A stretch of DNA of 64,000 bases from Pelagomonas calceolata (GCA_918797485.1 CAKKNE010000003.1:186001-250000); one strand, 5' to 3'; shown: positions 1 to 10,470, counted from the stretch's first letter. The notes: generated by a model not told the origin, from the letters alone. Program-made: numbers and translations.

Positions 1-1953
1 TGGAGGAGGCCGTGCGCCAGGCGGAGTTGCACGCGGCGCGGCAGACCGCGCGCGCGACGGAGGCCGAGGCCAAGGCCGCGCGGCTCATCGAGGCACCGCC
101 GGCCTACGACACGGCCGAGGGCGAGCGGATATTGAAGGAGCGCCTCGACGAGCTGCGCCGCGGCACGCTGGACGCGCTGCGCGCGGCCGAGGCGAAGAAC
201 GAGCGCCTCGCGGCCGAAAAACGCCGCGGCGACGCAGGAACTCGCAGAGTGCCGCCGGAAGCTCGCCATGGACCACGTCGAGGCGGAGTCGAAGCTCGCG
301 GCGGAGCTCGACCGGCTCACGGCCGAGACCGTCGAGGCGAAGCGCCAGCTCAACGACCGCCGCCGGAAATTGGCCATCGAGAAGCGCCGCGCTGAGAACG
401 CTCCTCGGCGCGAGCGGGCGGCTGCAGCCGTCGCGTTGCGGGCCCAAAAGGCCGTCGTGGCGCTCAACGCCAAGTGCGACGACTTCTGCCGGAAGGTTCT
501 GTTAAAAGCGCACGACGACGTCGCGGGAGGCGCCGGGCGGCGGCTCCGCGACAACCGGCAGCCCCTCCTCGAGACGGCCGCGATCTACGCGGCGCGTCGG
601 CGGCCGTTCTCCGGGAAAAGCGTCGAGGAGCCCGCCGTCGATATAAATGAGCCCGTCCGGCGCATCCTCGACGTCGCCACGCGGCGCCAGCAGCTCCTCC
701 CGACGATCGCGCCCCTTGTCGAGGAGCGCGACGCCCGGGCGACGACGGGCTGCGACGCCGCATTGGGTGCTGTCATGGCCGTCGCCGCGCAGCGCAACGA
801 GGCGCGGTTAATACAGGCGCAGCAGCGGCTTGAGGCGCTGGCGACGGCCGCGGAGCGGGCCGCGGCCGGCGCGTCCGGCGCCGTCGGCGCCATCGCACAC
901 CCCGACATTCAACAAACCATCGCGGACGAAGGAGTCGAGACGGACCGCGGCCGTGAGCGAAGTTCGCGCGCAGCGCCGCGCCGTCGACGCGGAACTCGCC
1001 GACCTGCGGACGACGCGCGCGCGCGCGGTCGACTCGCTGCGGAAGGAGCGCGCCGATCGCGCGAAGACGGACACGCGCGGGAGGCGCGCTGGCGCGGCGG
1101 CGCCGGCATCGAGCCGCCTGACCGCGCGGCGCGTGGCCAAGGCCGTGCGCGAGACCGAGGACCGGGCCTTCTCGGCGCACGCGCTGGCCCTCGAGGACGC
1201 GGCGACGGCACAGCAACAGCGTCACCGCCAGGCTCTGGCCGGCGCCATCGCCGCCTGCGAGGCGCGCCACGCCGAGGCGCTGGACCAGCGCCGCCGCCGC
1301 GACGTCGCGCTCGCGGCCTCGCTGCGCGGCGCGAAGCAGCGCGCCAAGGGGCCGCAGCACGTCGCGGCCTGTGTGGAAATCAACCAGTGCGTCGGGTGCG
1401 ACAATTCTTCACTAAGTCATGTCTCGGCGATGGCGTGGCCGCGCTGGTTCCGTCGAGCGGCGAGGAATCGGCATCGCCAAGCCATCGAGCAGGCGTCGCG
1501 TCGATGGCGTGGAGGACGACGCGATGATTCAGCACGAACGCGCCGTAAAATTTTGATTTCCACACAGGTCGCGGCGGAGCGCGCCCGCGACTCGCTCGCC
1601 GAGGCCGCGGCGGCGGTCGACGTCCTCTACCAGCAAGAGGCCGCGCGCATCGACCGGCGGCCGCGGCGGCGCGAGGGCGCCGCGCGGCGGCGCCGGCGGC
1701 GCCGGCGCCATCGGACGCCGCCCTCCCGCCACCGCCGCCGCGCCGGGCGCCTCCGCCGCCGCCGACGCGCGCCTCGACGCGCGCTCGCGGCCGCCACGGG
1801 ACGCCTCGGCCGCCGCCGCCGCCGGCGTCGCGGCCCCGAAATCATCGCGTCGCGGCCCCGTTGAAGCTCGGCGCGTGGAACAAGACGACGCGCACGGAGC
1901 CGATGCCGTTCAAGCACAATTACACGGTTCCTGGGTCTGATGTGGCGTCGTAA
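1..1953 (+). CDS. Coiled-coil protein, 5' partial, with frame breaks
   Basis: The coding signal runs off the left edge, so the start is unknown. It encodes a long Ala/Arg/Glu-rich coiled coil with no recognisable catalytic domain. Reading begins in frame 3, moves to frame 1 near 215-225 at a run of five A, to frame 2 near 925-960, and back to frame 1 near 1650-1690 in a GC-rich repeat. Each side of every break looks coding (heptad-like Arg/Glu/Ala composition), so the breaks look like indels rather than gene ends. The intron at 1361-1567 joins GPQH to VAAERARDSL in frame. The C-terminus is Pro-rich and ends with a plausible tail reading AWNKTTRTEPMPFKHNY, with a stop at 1951-1953. Function is unknown. 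It could be a decaying gene, but assembly error is as likely. Confidence 0.55.
1361..1567 (+). mobile_element. Introner forming a complete spliceosomal intron
   Basis: The element at 1369-1567 has perfect 15-bp terminal inverted repeats, CTGTGTGGAAATCAA at the left and TTGATTTCCACACAG at the right. It is flanked by a perfect 8-bp duplication GTCGCGGC at 1361-1368 and 1568-1575. The intron starts at the GT of the left duplication and ends with the AG of the right inverted repeat, so splicing removes 207 bp and leaves one copy of the target. This matches the known introner mechanism of non-autonomous DNA transposons that take one splice site from the target duplication. The inside holds a core reading GCGTCGATGGCGTGG near 1499-1513. 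There is no transposase. Confidence 0.93.
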
Positions 1954-2258
1954 GCTTCATGAACTTGACTACTGTGTAACACACTAGATTTTCCAGCCCA
2001 GCGCCGCCGCGCAGCGTTTGTCAAAGCGGGCCGAGGGCCGGGAAAGAGGCTGCCGTACACAGACCCGGTCACGCCGGTCGCCGCGGACTGGGCAAGGCAA
2101 GACAAATAGAACCGGGGCCCCCGGTATAAGGCTGCCCGCACCTGAGCCCCGGGCGCGCCGGCCGCCGCAAGCGAAGAGGCAGCCCCACCCTAGAACCGGG
2201 GCCGCGCCGCAAGACTGCCCTCCTCGTGTTGGCTGAAGAGGCAGCCCCACCCTAAACG
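1954..2258. other. Intergenic region with short direct repeats
   Basis: No gene is seen. A 20-bp direct repeat, GAAGAGGCAGCCCCACCCTA, lies at 2173-2192 and 2235-2254, just before the MORN start codon. A looser repeat of GAACCGGGGCC sits near 2108 and 2194. The sequence GTGTAACACACTAG at 1974-1987 resembles half of the dispersed CTAGTGTCTTAC element described elsewhere in the window. Confidence 0.6.
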
Positions 2259-4878
2259 ATGCGCGTCGCCGTGGGCCGCACGCGGGAAGATCGCCTCGCC
2301 CGGCTCCGCGCCACCGAGACGCAGAAATGGATCGCCGAGCAGGCCGCCGGCGCCGAAAAGGCCAAGAACGAAAAGGCGGCGAACTCGAAGGAGCAGCGGC
2401 GCCAGGCGACGACGACGATCCAAGCGGGGCTTCGCGGCTTTCGCGGGCGCTACGAGACGAGATTTCTTAGGAAGCAGATCTGGGCGGGATTATTGGCACA
2501 ACGATTGTACAGAGGCTACCTCGGGCGACAAGCGGCCAAGTACAAAAGATGGCAGAAGGCTTCAGTGGTCAAGTCCATGCCCGCTTTGGAACGACTACAA
2601 GAGCGGTCGGAGGTCACCCATTCGCAAGGCGGGTGGGTCGAGTACTACGACCCGGAGACGCGGGCTCTGTGGTACCTCGAGACCGATACGTATAGGAGTA
2701 CCTGGGGCCGGCCCGAAGACCTAGATTTTGGTCTTAGGAGGAGGGCGCATCTACGACGCGCAACGGAAACGAGAACGGGATGAATTATTAGTCGGACCGC
2801 CCGAGGCGACGTGGCACAAGGGCTTTTATCTGTCAAGGAAGAAAGAAGAGGAGGAAGAAGATAAAGGCATCGTGATCACGGAGAGCGGGTTGGTGCTGGA
2901 GATTTCCGATGACGACGACATCAGCGAGTTTTCCTCGGACGAAGATCTGGACGATGAAACGACAGTAAAGAGGAGGACGGCGAAGATGGCGGCCAAGGCG
3001 AAGAGTTCCGGAGGCGACGGCCCCGACGGTCCCACGGACATTCCGGAGGACCAGATGGGCAAGGATGTGGGAGGCAAACAAAAAAAAGCGAAGGAGTTCG
3101 CGTCGCCCGAAGCTCGTCGATTAGCCAAGGCCCTCGAGAAGGAGGAAAAGCGCGTCAAGAAGCTGCGGGGCGACATGGGGATTAGTAGAGAACCGGTGGG
3201 AGACAACTTGGATGATTTTATTAAAAGAATATATCCAAAGAGGAAGGGTTTATCTTTGAAGCTCTTCCAGGGCGGGACGCGCGCCGAGGGGTACATGAAA
3301 GATGGTTTGTTTGAGGGCTTCGGGACCTGTGTCTGGCCGGCGGATCGAGGGAGGTACACGGGCGACTGGAAGAATGGTAAGAGGCATGGAGAAGGGATCT
3401 ACACGAAGCCCGATGGGACGGAGTATGTGGGAGAGTGGAAGGAAGGGCGGAGGGACGGCTGGGGCTGCCTCTTCCATCCCTGCGGCGAGATGTACGAGGG
3501 CGAGTGGCGCGCGGGGCGCATGCACGGTGTCGGAAGATTGACGTCGCTCAACGGCGACGCCTACGAGGGGACTTTTGTGGAGAACAAGCCGGAAGGCGTG
3601 GGTCGGTTCTCGAAGATGAATGGCGACGCCTACTTGGGGGAGATTAGGAGGGGCATGGCGAATGGCCGAGGTATACTTTCTTTCGCGACGGGCGAGGTGT
3701 ACCGAGGCGAGTTCTACGATGATCTGAGGCACGGTAGGGGCGCATGTAGATATGCGGACGGTGCGAGGTACGCAGGGAAATGGGTCAAGGGCCACCACGA
3801 GGGGTACGGCGTCTTCGTGTCCCCGGACGGTGAGAAGTACTGCGGGGAATGGGAGGATTCCCAGAAAAACGGAAGAGGTAGATATTTCTTCAAGAACGGG
3901 GACTTTTTTGATGGGACCTTCGTGAAAGGACTAGCGCAAGGCCACGGCGTCTACTGGTACAGAAACTGGGGCAACGCCTATAGTGGAAACTGGGTCGACG
4001 ACAAGAAATCAGGCAAGGGCACTTATGTCTTCGGTACTGGTTCGAGATATGACGGCTGGTGGCGGGAAAATGATATCGACGGGAAGGGCATTTTTCAGTA
4101 CAGGCAGGGCGACTCGTATCGGGGCGAGTTCCGGCGCAATCGCAAACATGGCCAGGGCATCTACAAGTGGTCGACCGGCAATGTCTACAAGGGCGGGTTC
4201 CGGGAAGATCGCATGCAGGGCGAGGGCGAGATGGTCTATGCGACCACAAATCATTATTATAAAGGGTGGTGGCGGGACAATAAGAAGCATGGTCATGGGT
4301 TCTTCCGGTTTGTCGATGGCAACACGTACGAGGGCGAGTATTGCGACGACATCCAGCACGGCAAGGGCAAATTGACCTATTCACCGGGCAATATTTTGGA
4401 GGAGAGCTACGACGGCGACTGGGTCGAAGGAAGGCGGCACGGTATTGGGTTGTACACATATAAATTCCAGGACCCCATCGAATCCTACGAGGGCGAATGG
4501 TGCGATAACCTAAGGCACGGCACGGGCAAATTAATATACAAGGACGGCGGCTACTACAAGGGCGACTTCTTGCGGGAGCGGATGACGGGCCGCGGTTTAT
4601 ATGTCTGGCCCGACGGCTCGCAGTACGAGGGCCAGTGGAAGGACAACCAGCGCCACGGCGAAGGTACCGAGTTGAGCGCATCCGGCACGGTTTTTAGGGG
4701 CCAGTACTGGCGGAACATGCGGCACGGGCCCGGCGAGCTGACGTACCTGAACGGGAACCGCTACGAGGGCGTCTGGGACCGGGACAAGATCGTGGGACGG
4801 GGCAAGTACAAGCTCCTCGTCGGCACGGGCAAGGGGGGCAAGGAGGACACGGTCGGGCTGCGCGTGTTCGGGTACTAA
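2259..4878 (+). CDS. IQ-WW-MORN repeat protein (one frame break)
   Basis: The predicted protein has about 872 residues. Two IQ-like calmodulin-binding motifs lie near residues 50-90 (TTIQAGLRGFRGRY, then AQRLYRGYLGRQ). A WW domain follows near 128-156, starting GGWVEYYDPET and ending STWGRP. Then come an acidic/basic linker and 22 MORN repeats of the type YEGEWxxGxxHGxG, filling the rest. The first 2259-2730 and the remainder are in frames offset by one base: the change falls around 2725-2745 and no plausible intron explains it, so one extra base is the simplest reading. MORN arrays bind membrane lipids or scaffold cytoskeletal structures. The IQ-WW-MORN order suggests a calcium-responsive scaffold, which is inference. 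The start ATG at 2259 follows the direct repeat. Confidence 0.85.
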
Positions 4879-4920
4879 CTGTTTTGTTTTTGTAGAGTTC
4901 CGTAATTCTGTGATCTAGGC

Positions 4921-5932
4921 TTAGGCCTCCGGGAGCGGGCGGCGGCGCGGCGGCCGCCGCGAGGCCTCCGGCGCGCCGCTCAGGGCCTCCTTCTTCTTGC
5001 CGAAGCCCTTGAACGGCGAGAAGCCCCTTCTTCTTGGGCGCGGCCTCCGCGACGGGCTTGACTTCCTCGGCGGCCGTCTCGACGGCTTGGGCGAGCTTGT
5101 CGGCCTCCTTGCGCACGGAAGACTCGGCCGCTGTCGCCTTCGGCGTCGAGTCGGCGCGCACGAGCTCCTTCATGGCCCCGAGCTTCGACTGGCGGTTCTC
5201 GAGGTAGCTGTCGAGCGCGTCCAGCAATAACGGAAGGAGCACGAGCATGAGGACGAGGGAGACGATCGTCGGGAACTGGGGCTCGAGTAAGGTAAACAGG
5301 AGGCTGCCGCAGGGGCGCGCCGCCGACGGGCGGCCGAACTTGGCGAGCGCCATATTCACCAGAATGCCGCCGAGCATCGGGCAGCCGACCATGATGCCGC
5401 ACGTCACCGTCACGCGGCCGGCGACGTCCTTGGACAGGATCTTCATGACGTCCTCGAACTGGTCCTGGTTGAGCTCCTTGCCCGACTTGTTGTCTTTCGC
5501 GTACTGCGCGAGGACCTCATCCACCGAATGGCGCTTCGGGGGCTTGACCGCGCCGATGACGCGGATGGCCTTATTCACCTGCGCCGGCGCACGAGTTAGT
5601 CTAGCGTTCGTGACCGCTTAAGTACTCTCCCTCACCTGGAGGTAGACGAGCAAGACGGCCGTGTAGAGCTCGTCGCTGTCGACGGTGCCGCCGTGGTCGT
5701 GGTCGACCTCCTCGAAGACGCTCTTGATCATGGCCTTGAACTTGGCCCGCGCGGAGCGCCGCGCCCAGGAGACGATGCAGTAGACGGTGATCGAGGCCAG
5801 TACCGCGGCGACGGCGCCCATGACCATGATCGTCTTCGTCGAGGGCTCGCCGTAGGCGCACTTGTTCATGATCTCCATCGGCACGCTCTCCTGGCGCTCC
5901 AGCGGCGCCGGGCCCATGGCGGTGTCGGCCAT
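4921..5932 (-). CDS. Multi-pass membrane protein with EF-hand-like segment
   Basis: The gene is spliced: exon 1 is 5636-5932, the intron is 5579-5635 (57 bp, GTGAGG to GCGCAG), and exon 2 is 4921-5578. The first in-frame ATG is at 5932; the frame is open further upstream but lacks an ATG. One TM helix lies near residues 35-57 (MVMGAVAAVLASITVYCIV). An EF-hand-like acidic segment DHDHGGTVDSDE follows, then two further hydrophobic stretches (TCGIMVGCPMLGGILVN and IVSLVLMLVLLPLLLDAL). The C-terminal frame needs one base fewer in a CCCC run near 5025-5028. The corrected tail reads FKGFGKKKEALSGAP and ends at 4921, which keeps it clear of the convergent MORN gene. The family is not recognised. A calcium-regulated membrane protein is a guess. 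Confidence 0.65.
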
Positions 5933-6470
5933 CGCGTCCCGAGTCCCGAGACCTGCGCGGCGGTTTCGCTCGTCATGAATCAGCGGCCGGTTGTCGTGTC
6001 CCTCCACTCCTTTCTCGTCGGTCGCGCGACGCGTGCGCCGCGATGGGAAAACAGGCTTCCTCCAGGATGTGGCTGTTTTTTGTCCTGCCGCGCGACGAGC
6101 GCCGAAATTCGTGCCCGTAGTATTCCGACGATGATACAGTACTGTTAAATCGCCTCAGAGCTCCCGCACAGGGCGTGAAGCTCGAGCTGTAGCCGAGTGG
6201 CTGTGGCCTAAAACCTGTTTTTCCACACGGTTGTTGCCCGTCTTTGGAGTGGGCCACGGAAACAGGACCCCTCCTCCTGTACTCTATACCACTCCACACG
6301 CCATCGACGCGACGCGGCATTCGACTCGCGGGCGCGACGTCGACGCGCGATCGACCGACGACGCTACCATGCTAATTACGCGATTGACCGAACGGCGGCG
6401 CGAACGATAAGTATCCAATATTAGTCACAGGGGGAGCAAGGTCGTCGCCGCTCGGGACCCATCCGCGAGC
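5933..6470. other. Intergenic region with an introner-like core
   Basis: No gene is seen. The sequence ACGCCATCGACGCGACG near 6299-6315 matches the core shared by the introns of this window, but no flanking inverted repeats or duplications are evident. An imperfect inverted pair, CCTGTTTTTCC and GGAAACAGG, lies near 6210-6268. Confidence 0.5.
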
Positions 6471-6881
6471 TTAGAAGAGGCCGAAGGCCTTCTTCTTCGG
6501 CGCCGCCGCGGAGCCGGCCTTGCCGCCGTAGCCCTTGTCGCGGCGGCCGTTCGCGACGTCGAAGGCGGCCTTGGAGGTGAACTTCTCCTTGGCGAACGTG
6601 TGGCCGGAGCCCGCGACCTGGTCGCCCTTGAAGGTCTGCTTGGCCTCCATCTCGACGAGCCAGTCGGCGACGTCCTTGACAAGGTTCTTGCCCTTGGGGA
6701 AGCGGGACTTGTTGGCCTGCTTCTTGCTCGCGTCGGCGGCCTTCTTCGCCGCGTACTCCGACGCCGAGAGGCCCTGGGGCACGTACGCCGAGAGCGCCGA
6801 GGCGCTGCGGGTCTGCGTCGCCGCCGGGGCGAACGCACCGGCGGAAGCGACGAGGGCGAGGGCGGTCAGGAGGCGGGCCAT
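6471..6881 (-). CDS. Small plastid-targeted protein, paralog of the gene at 8121
   Basis: The protein has 136 residues. It starts at the ATG at 6881 with a hydrophobic signal and an AGAFAPAA cleavage site, the bipartite presequence form used by algae with secondary red plastids. The mature part has the conserved blocks ANKSRFPKGKN, DWLVEMEAKQTFKGDQV and GSGHTFAKEKF, all shared with the gene at 8121-8456. The bases CGCGCAG directly upstream of GTCAACGATG look like a 3' splice site, so a 5'UTR intron is likely. The family is not recognised by name. From the presequence it acts in the plastid; its job is unknown. Confidence 0.8.
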   Translation of the reverse strand: MARLLTALALVASAGAFAPAATQTRSASALSAYVPQGLSASEYAAKKAADASKKQANKSRFPKGKNLVKDVADWLVEMEAKQTFKGDQVAGSGHTFAKEKFTSKAAFDVANGRRDKGYGGKAGSAAAPKKKAFGLF

Positions 6882-8120
6882 CGTTGACCTGCGCGCGAGC
6901 TCGTGAGATACGCGGCACGACATGACTTTTGTGCGAGCCTCGTGAGACGCGCGACATGCACATGACTTTTGTGTTGCGCTCCCCAAGCCCGGGCGCGCGG
7001 CACGACACGCGTCGCGAGTGCTTTCGTCTCGCAGCGGCGGCGCGACGCAGGGCTGGCGGCCCTCTGGGGCAGCGCCGGTGCGCGGCAGGGCGGAAACGGG
7101 TATTGAGCTTGCAAAATGCAAAGATGCAGCCGCGCAGCGCGGCATGGTGGCCGCGGTCACCGCGATCAGCCCATCCATGCTATATGTGCTGCTCTCGCGG
7201 GCTCTGTGCAGTTTTGCGTTGCCAGCTCAGGTTGCGCGTTCATCGCCATGTGCTCAATGCCACACCGCAGCATTCTGGATTCCGGCAGTTTGCGGCAAAC
7301 GCGCACTGCTGACCAATTGAGACACTGTGATTTGACGTGAGAGGTGAGTAAGACCGGTTTAATCGCGAGTAAGGCTGGGTGTGGCGCATGCCGTCTCAAC
7401 AAGCCACCGTGGCCAGCTGGGGCGCTGAGCCCTCCATCCAGCCCATACACGACTCGTGCAGCCATCCGTCCGGACCGCAGGCTCCAACCCAGCCATCCCT
7501 GGAGGTGCCAGTACGCGTCGGACGGACACGGAAGGAAAACCCTACTACGTACTCCAGACATCGCTAAACGCGTGGAACCGTCGGAAGCGTCCACGCAAAA
7601 TGTGAGCAAGGACTTCGTGTGATCGAGGGTGCGAGCTTTGCGTCCGCAAGCTAGCTTTTATTGTCTTATCTTCCTCCGGAACAGCATGAAGCTGACGGCT
7701 GCGGGTTGCCGGCGTCCAGCAGCGGTCAGAGACGGACGGACACCGCGGCGCGGTGCTGCGGCTCGCCGTATCCAGCCCAAAACCGGCAGCAAAAAAATGG
7801 GCTCTCAGAGCGCCGTCGCGTGCCCAGAGGTGACAGCGACGGCCGCACGGCCGAGCGCTGCTTCCAATGGGCGACGCTAGCCGGTCTGAGCTCTATAATC
7901 CAGGCTTAAGAGGCCCAAACGCAAAGCGCGCGCCCGGCCGCCCCGTTTGCCCATAGGAAGCAAGGTGTGCAAGCCTTCGCGGCCGGCCGCCGCTCACGAC
8001 GAGCGGCGCCGGCCGATGGAGCGCTCACATCCAAGCTTCGGAGCCCAAGTGCGCCCACTTGGTGATCCGCGCGACGCCGCCGCCTCACGTGCCCTCTCCT
8101 GACCGCAACACACAACGCAG
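6882..8120. other. Divergent intergenic region of the plastid paralog pair
   Basis: This is the shared upstream region of two divergent paralogs. Only short, poorly supported reading frames are present. A short direct repeat, CATGACTTTTGTG, lies near 6922 and 6962. The first exon of the right-hand gene must lie here, but no ATG could be assigned with confidence; one candidate is the ATG near 8016. Confidence 0.5.
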
Positions 8121-8456
8121 GTCCTCGCCCTCGCGCCGCTGGCGCTCGGCTTCGCGCCCGCCGCGCAGCAGCGCGCGCCGACGGCGCTCAACGGCTACGT
8201 GCCCAAGGGCCTGACCGAGGCGCAGTACAAGGCGGCGATGGCGGCCGACAAGAGCAAGGCGCAGGCCAACAAGTCCAAGTTCCCCAAGGGCAAGAAGACC
8301 CTCGACATCGCGGACTGGCTCGTGCAGATGGAGAAGAAGCAGACGCTCAAGGGCGACAAGGTCGTCGGCTCGGGCCACTCGTACGCGAAGCAGAAGTTCT
8401 CGACGAAGTCGGCGTTCGACAAGGTCTTCGGCACGAACAAGGAGATGTGGGAGTAG
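8121..8456 (+). CDS. Small plastid-targeted protein, last exon (paralog of 6471)
   Basis: This exon encodes 111 residues and a stop, beginning after a 3' splice site (CACAACGCAG) at 8120. It opens inside a hydrophobic presequence ending ALGFAPAAQQ, the FAP-type plastid cleavage site. It continues with YVPKGLTEAQYKAA, ANKSKFPKGKK, DWLVQMEKKQTLKGDKV and GSGHSYAKQKF. These align closely, block for block, with the protein at 6471-6881. The start codon lies in an upstream exon that was not identified. The pair is divergent, which suggests inverted duplication with possible co-regulation. The C-terminal tail is shorter than in the paralog and lacks its Gly/Ala/Lys extension. Confidence 0.75.
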   Translation, partial: VLALAPLALGFAPAAQQRAPTALNGYVPKGLTEAQYKAAMAADKSKAQANKSKFPKGKKTLDIADWLVQMEKKQTLKGDKVVGSGHSYAKQKFSTKSAFDKVFGTNKEMWE

Positions 8457-8633
8457 GCGCACGACTGCCCCCCCACCCTCTACCTGTAGCTAGGGCGCCG
8501 CCCCGGAACGTAAATATGAACTGAGTACTGCTCCCCCCTTGCCGTCGGTTCCGAGCTAACACTCGAGGCGGCGGGCGGGCACGTGCACGCGTGCGGTCAC
8601 GCTTTCCCCAAAGTCGGTCGAAAGCACACATTT

Positions 8634-9476
8634 TTAGCCGTTGGACGAAGACGACGACGAGTCGTCCGAGCTCGAGGCAGCGGCGGCCGCCGGCGCGGCG
8701 GCGTCGTCGTCGCTGCTCGACGAGTCGCCATCGCTGCTCGACGAGTCGTCGTCGCTCGATGAGTCGTCGTCGCCGCCGTCGCCGGTCGTCGCGTCCTTCG
8801 CCGGCGGCTTCTCGGCGACGCGCTTGATTTCCAGCCAGCGGGCGCCGTCGTCGAGCTTTGTCCCCGACAGCGCGACCGCCGCGTCGGCCGCTTCGGTAGT
8901 TTCAAACGTCGCGTAGGCCTGGCCCGTCTTCCGGCCGCCCTTTTCGAGCGCTGCGACGCGCGCCGGCGGCGCGACGTTGTGCGACTGGAAGAACTCAACC
9001 AAAAACTCGGCGGCCTTGGCCTTGAAGGGCATGCCAGACACAAAAACCTTGCGCTTCAGCTTCCGCCGCCGGTCGCGCTGGAGGTACCGCGTGTTCACGC
9101 GCTTCTTCGCCGGTGGTGCTGAAGAGGGCACGGCCGTCGCGACGGCGACGTTGAACTTGCACGGCTTCAAATTCTGGTCGCCTCTTTTAATTTTGTGCTT
9201 CTTGAGGCGGGCGCAGACCCAGCGCTGCTCGGGGGCCGCGGCGTCGGCCTTCCAGGACCGCCGCTTCATGGCCCGCAGGCCGCAGTGGCACTTGATGCGC
9301 GCCTCTTCCGTGGAGACGCAGGGGTTCGGCTTCGGCGGCGCCTTGGCGACCTTCGGCTTCTTGACGCACTGCGAGCACTCGTAGACCCAGTGGCCGGGCT
9401 CCTTGCAGAGCTTGCAGACGTAGCCGGCGGGCGGCGGGGCCTTGGCTTTGCGCTTCTTCGGGGGTGCGGTGGCCAT
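8634..9476 (-). CDS. Zinc-knuckle and RRM RNA-binding protein
   Basis: The protein has 280 residues from the ATG at 9476. A Lys-rich N-terminus leads to a CCHC zinc knuckle (CKLCKEPGHWVYEC, spacing C2C4H4C). A second Cys-rich block follows, IKCHCGL through RWVCA, resembling a GRF-type zinc finger. An RRM comes next, with RNP2-like KVFVSGMPF and RNP1-like TGQAYATFET. The last 60 or so residues are an Asp/Ser-rich acidic tail. The layout suggests nuclear or nucleolar RNA binding. The gene is divergent from the TPR gene at 9893. Confidence 0.8.
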   Translation of the reverse strand: MATAPPKKRKAKAPPPAGYVCKLCKEPGHWVYECSQCVKKPKVAKAPPKPNPCVSTEEARIKCHCGLRAMKRRSWKADAAAPEQRWVCARLKKHKIKRGDQNLKPCKFNVAVATAVPSSAPPAKKRVNTRYLQRDRRRKLKRKVFVSGMPFKAKAAEFLVEFFQSHNVAPPARVAALEKGGRKTGQAYATFETTEAADAAVALSGTKLDDGARWLEIKRVAEKPPAKDATTGDGGDDDSSSDDDSSSSDGDSSSSDDDAAAPAAAAASSSDDSSSSSSNG

Positions 9477-9892
9477 CGCGGATCGCTGCGGCGTCGTGTG
9501 CGCCTTGTGCAACGCAGTGCTGGCTGTCGCTCCTTCGCTGCGGCGGCGTGTGCAGCTGTGCAGTGCAGTGCTCTTTGTCGCTCCTTCCCGTGCGCGATGC
9601 GAGCGTTCTCGCTGCCTCGGCAGTGTTTTTATACGTCAAGACGTCTCTCTTTTTCGGTATGTCTCTACTTGATGTCCAGCACAGGTGGCGCTTCAGGCGA
9701 TGCAAGTCCAAGCTAGCTCTCCGGCAGCACAGGTTTTTGCCAGCCGCAAATCGCGACTCAAAGTCCTCATACGTGCGACTACGAGGCGGCACAGCAGCGC
9801 TCTGGCCGCCCCTGGGAGCTGCGCAACCGCAGCGCTCGTCTCCGCAGCGTGCGCCCACGCATAAAGCCAAAAATAGCATCACAAGCAGGAGG
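9477..9892. promoter_or_regulatory. Divergent promoter region with GCAGTGC repeats
   Basis: This is the shared upstream region of the zinc-knuckle gene and the TPR gene. It has an imperfect direct repeat of GCAGTGCT followed by TGTCGCTCCTTC at about 9514 and 9570. The GCAGTGC motif recurs upstream of several other genes in the window. The promoter role is inferred from position only. Confidence 0.4.
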
Positions 9893-10414
9893 ATGTTAAA
9901 TTGGCTGCGGCGGCCGGACGCCAAGGAGTTGGGCAACTCAGCGTTCAAAGAGAAGAACTTGGATGAAGCCGTACTCCAATACACGCGGGGTTTGGAACTC
10001 TGCCAGGGCACGGCGCAGACCGAGGAGCGCTCGAAACTGCTCGCGAACCGGTCGGCGGCACATGCGAAGCTCGGCGACTATGAAGCCGCCTTGGCCGACG
10101 CCGAGGAGGCGGCGAGACTGCAGCCGGACTGGCCCAAGGCCTGGGCGCGCAAGGGCAAGGCGCTGACCTGTTTGCAAAGGCATAAGGCCGCGGCATCGGC
10201 ATACGCGCGAGGATTGGAAATGGCCTTGACATTGATGCAAAAGAATGACGAGCGCCACGAGCGCGAGCTCGAAGCCCTACAAAAGCAGGCCAAGACCGCG
10301 TCGGACTCGTACATGGCGCTGCTCGGCGAGACCGAGACGCTCAAACGCCAGCTCGAGGACTACACGCTCATGTTCGGCGAGCGCGAGACCGGCGGCAAGG
10401 CCAAGGCGGGCTGA
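9893..10414 (+). CDS. TPR co-chaperone-like protein
   Basis: The protein has 173 residues from the ATG at 9893; upstream in-frame sequence is promoter-like and was rejected as coding. Three TPR units span residues 5-115. They keep the carboxylate-clamp pattern: AKELGNSAFKEKN, then LLANRSAAHAKLGDY, then PKAWARKGKAL. Clamp TPRs of this type hold the C-terminal EEVD peptide of Hsp70 or Hsp90. A short coiled coil follows. It is likely a soluble co-chaperone-like adaptor. Confidence 0.8.
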   Translation: MLNWLRRPDAKELGNSAFKEKNLDEAVLQYTRGLELCQGTAQTEERSKLLANRSAAHAKLGDYEAALADAEEAARLQPDWPKAWARKGKALTCLQRHKAAASAYARGLEMALTLMQKNDERHERELEALQKQAKTASDSYMALLGETETLKRQLEDYTLMFGERETGGKAKAG

Positions 10415-10429
10415 TCCCCCCGGACGGTG

Positions 10430-10470
10430 CGTCGATGGCGTTCGGGGGCGCCACCCCAACGCCATCGACG
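10430..10470. repeat. Perfect inverted repeat made of the introner core
   Basis: The arms CGTCGATGGCGTT (10430-10442) and AACGCCATCGACG (10458-10470) are perfect inverted copies around a 15-base GC-rich loop. They begin 15 bases after the TPR stop codon. The arm sequence is the same core found inside the window's introns. It may be an element remnant that now lies in the 3'UTR or forms an RNA hairpin. Confidence 0.8.

Noticed and set aside
4694-4920. Extension of the minus-strand membrane protein into the MORN gene
   Set aside because: Results from a one-base frame shift; the corrected frame stops at 4921 outside the MORN gene.
7166-7622. Overlapping open frames on both strands between the plastid paralogs
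   Set aside because: Composition-driven, no motif or homology, and neither frame has a conserved pattern.
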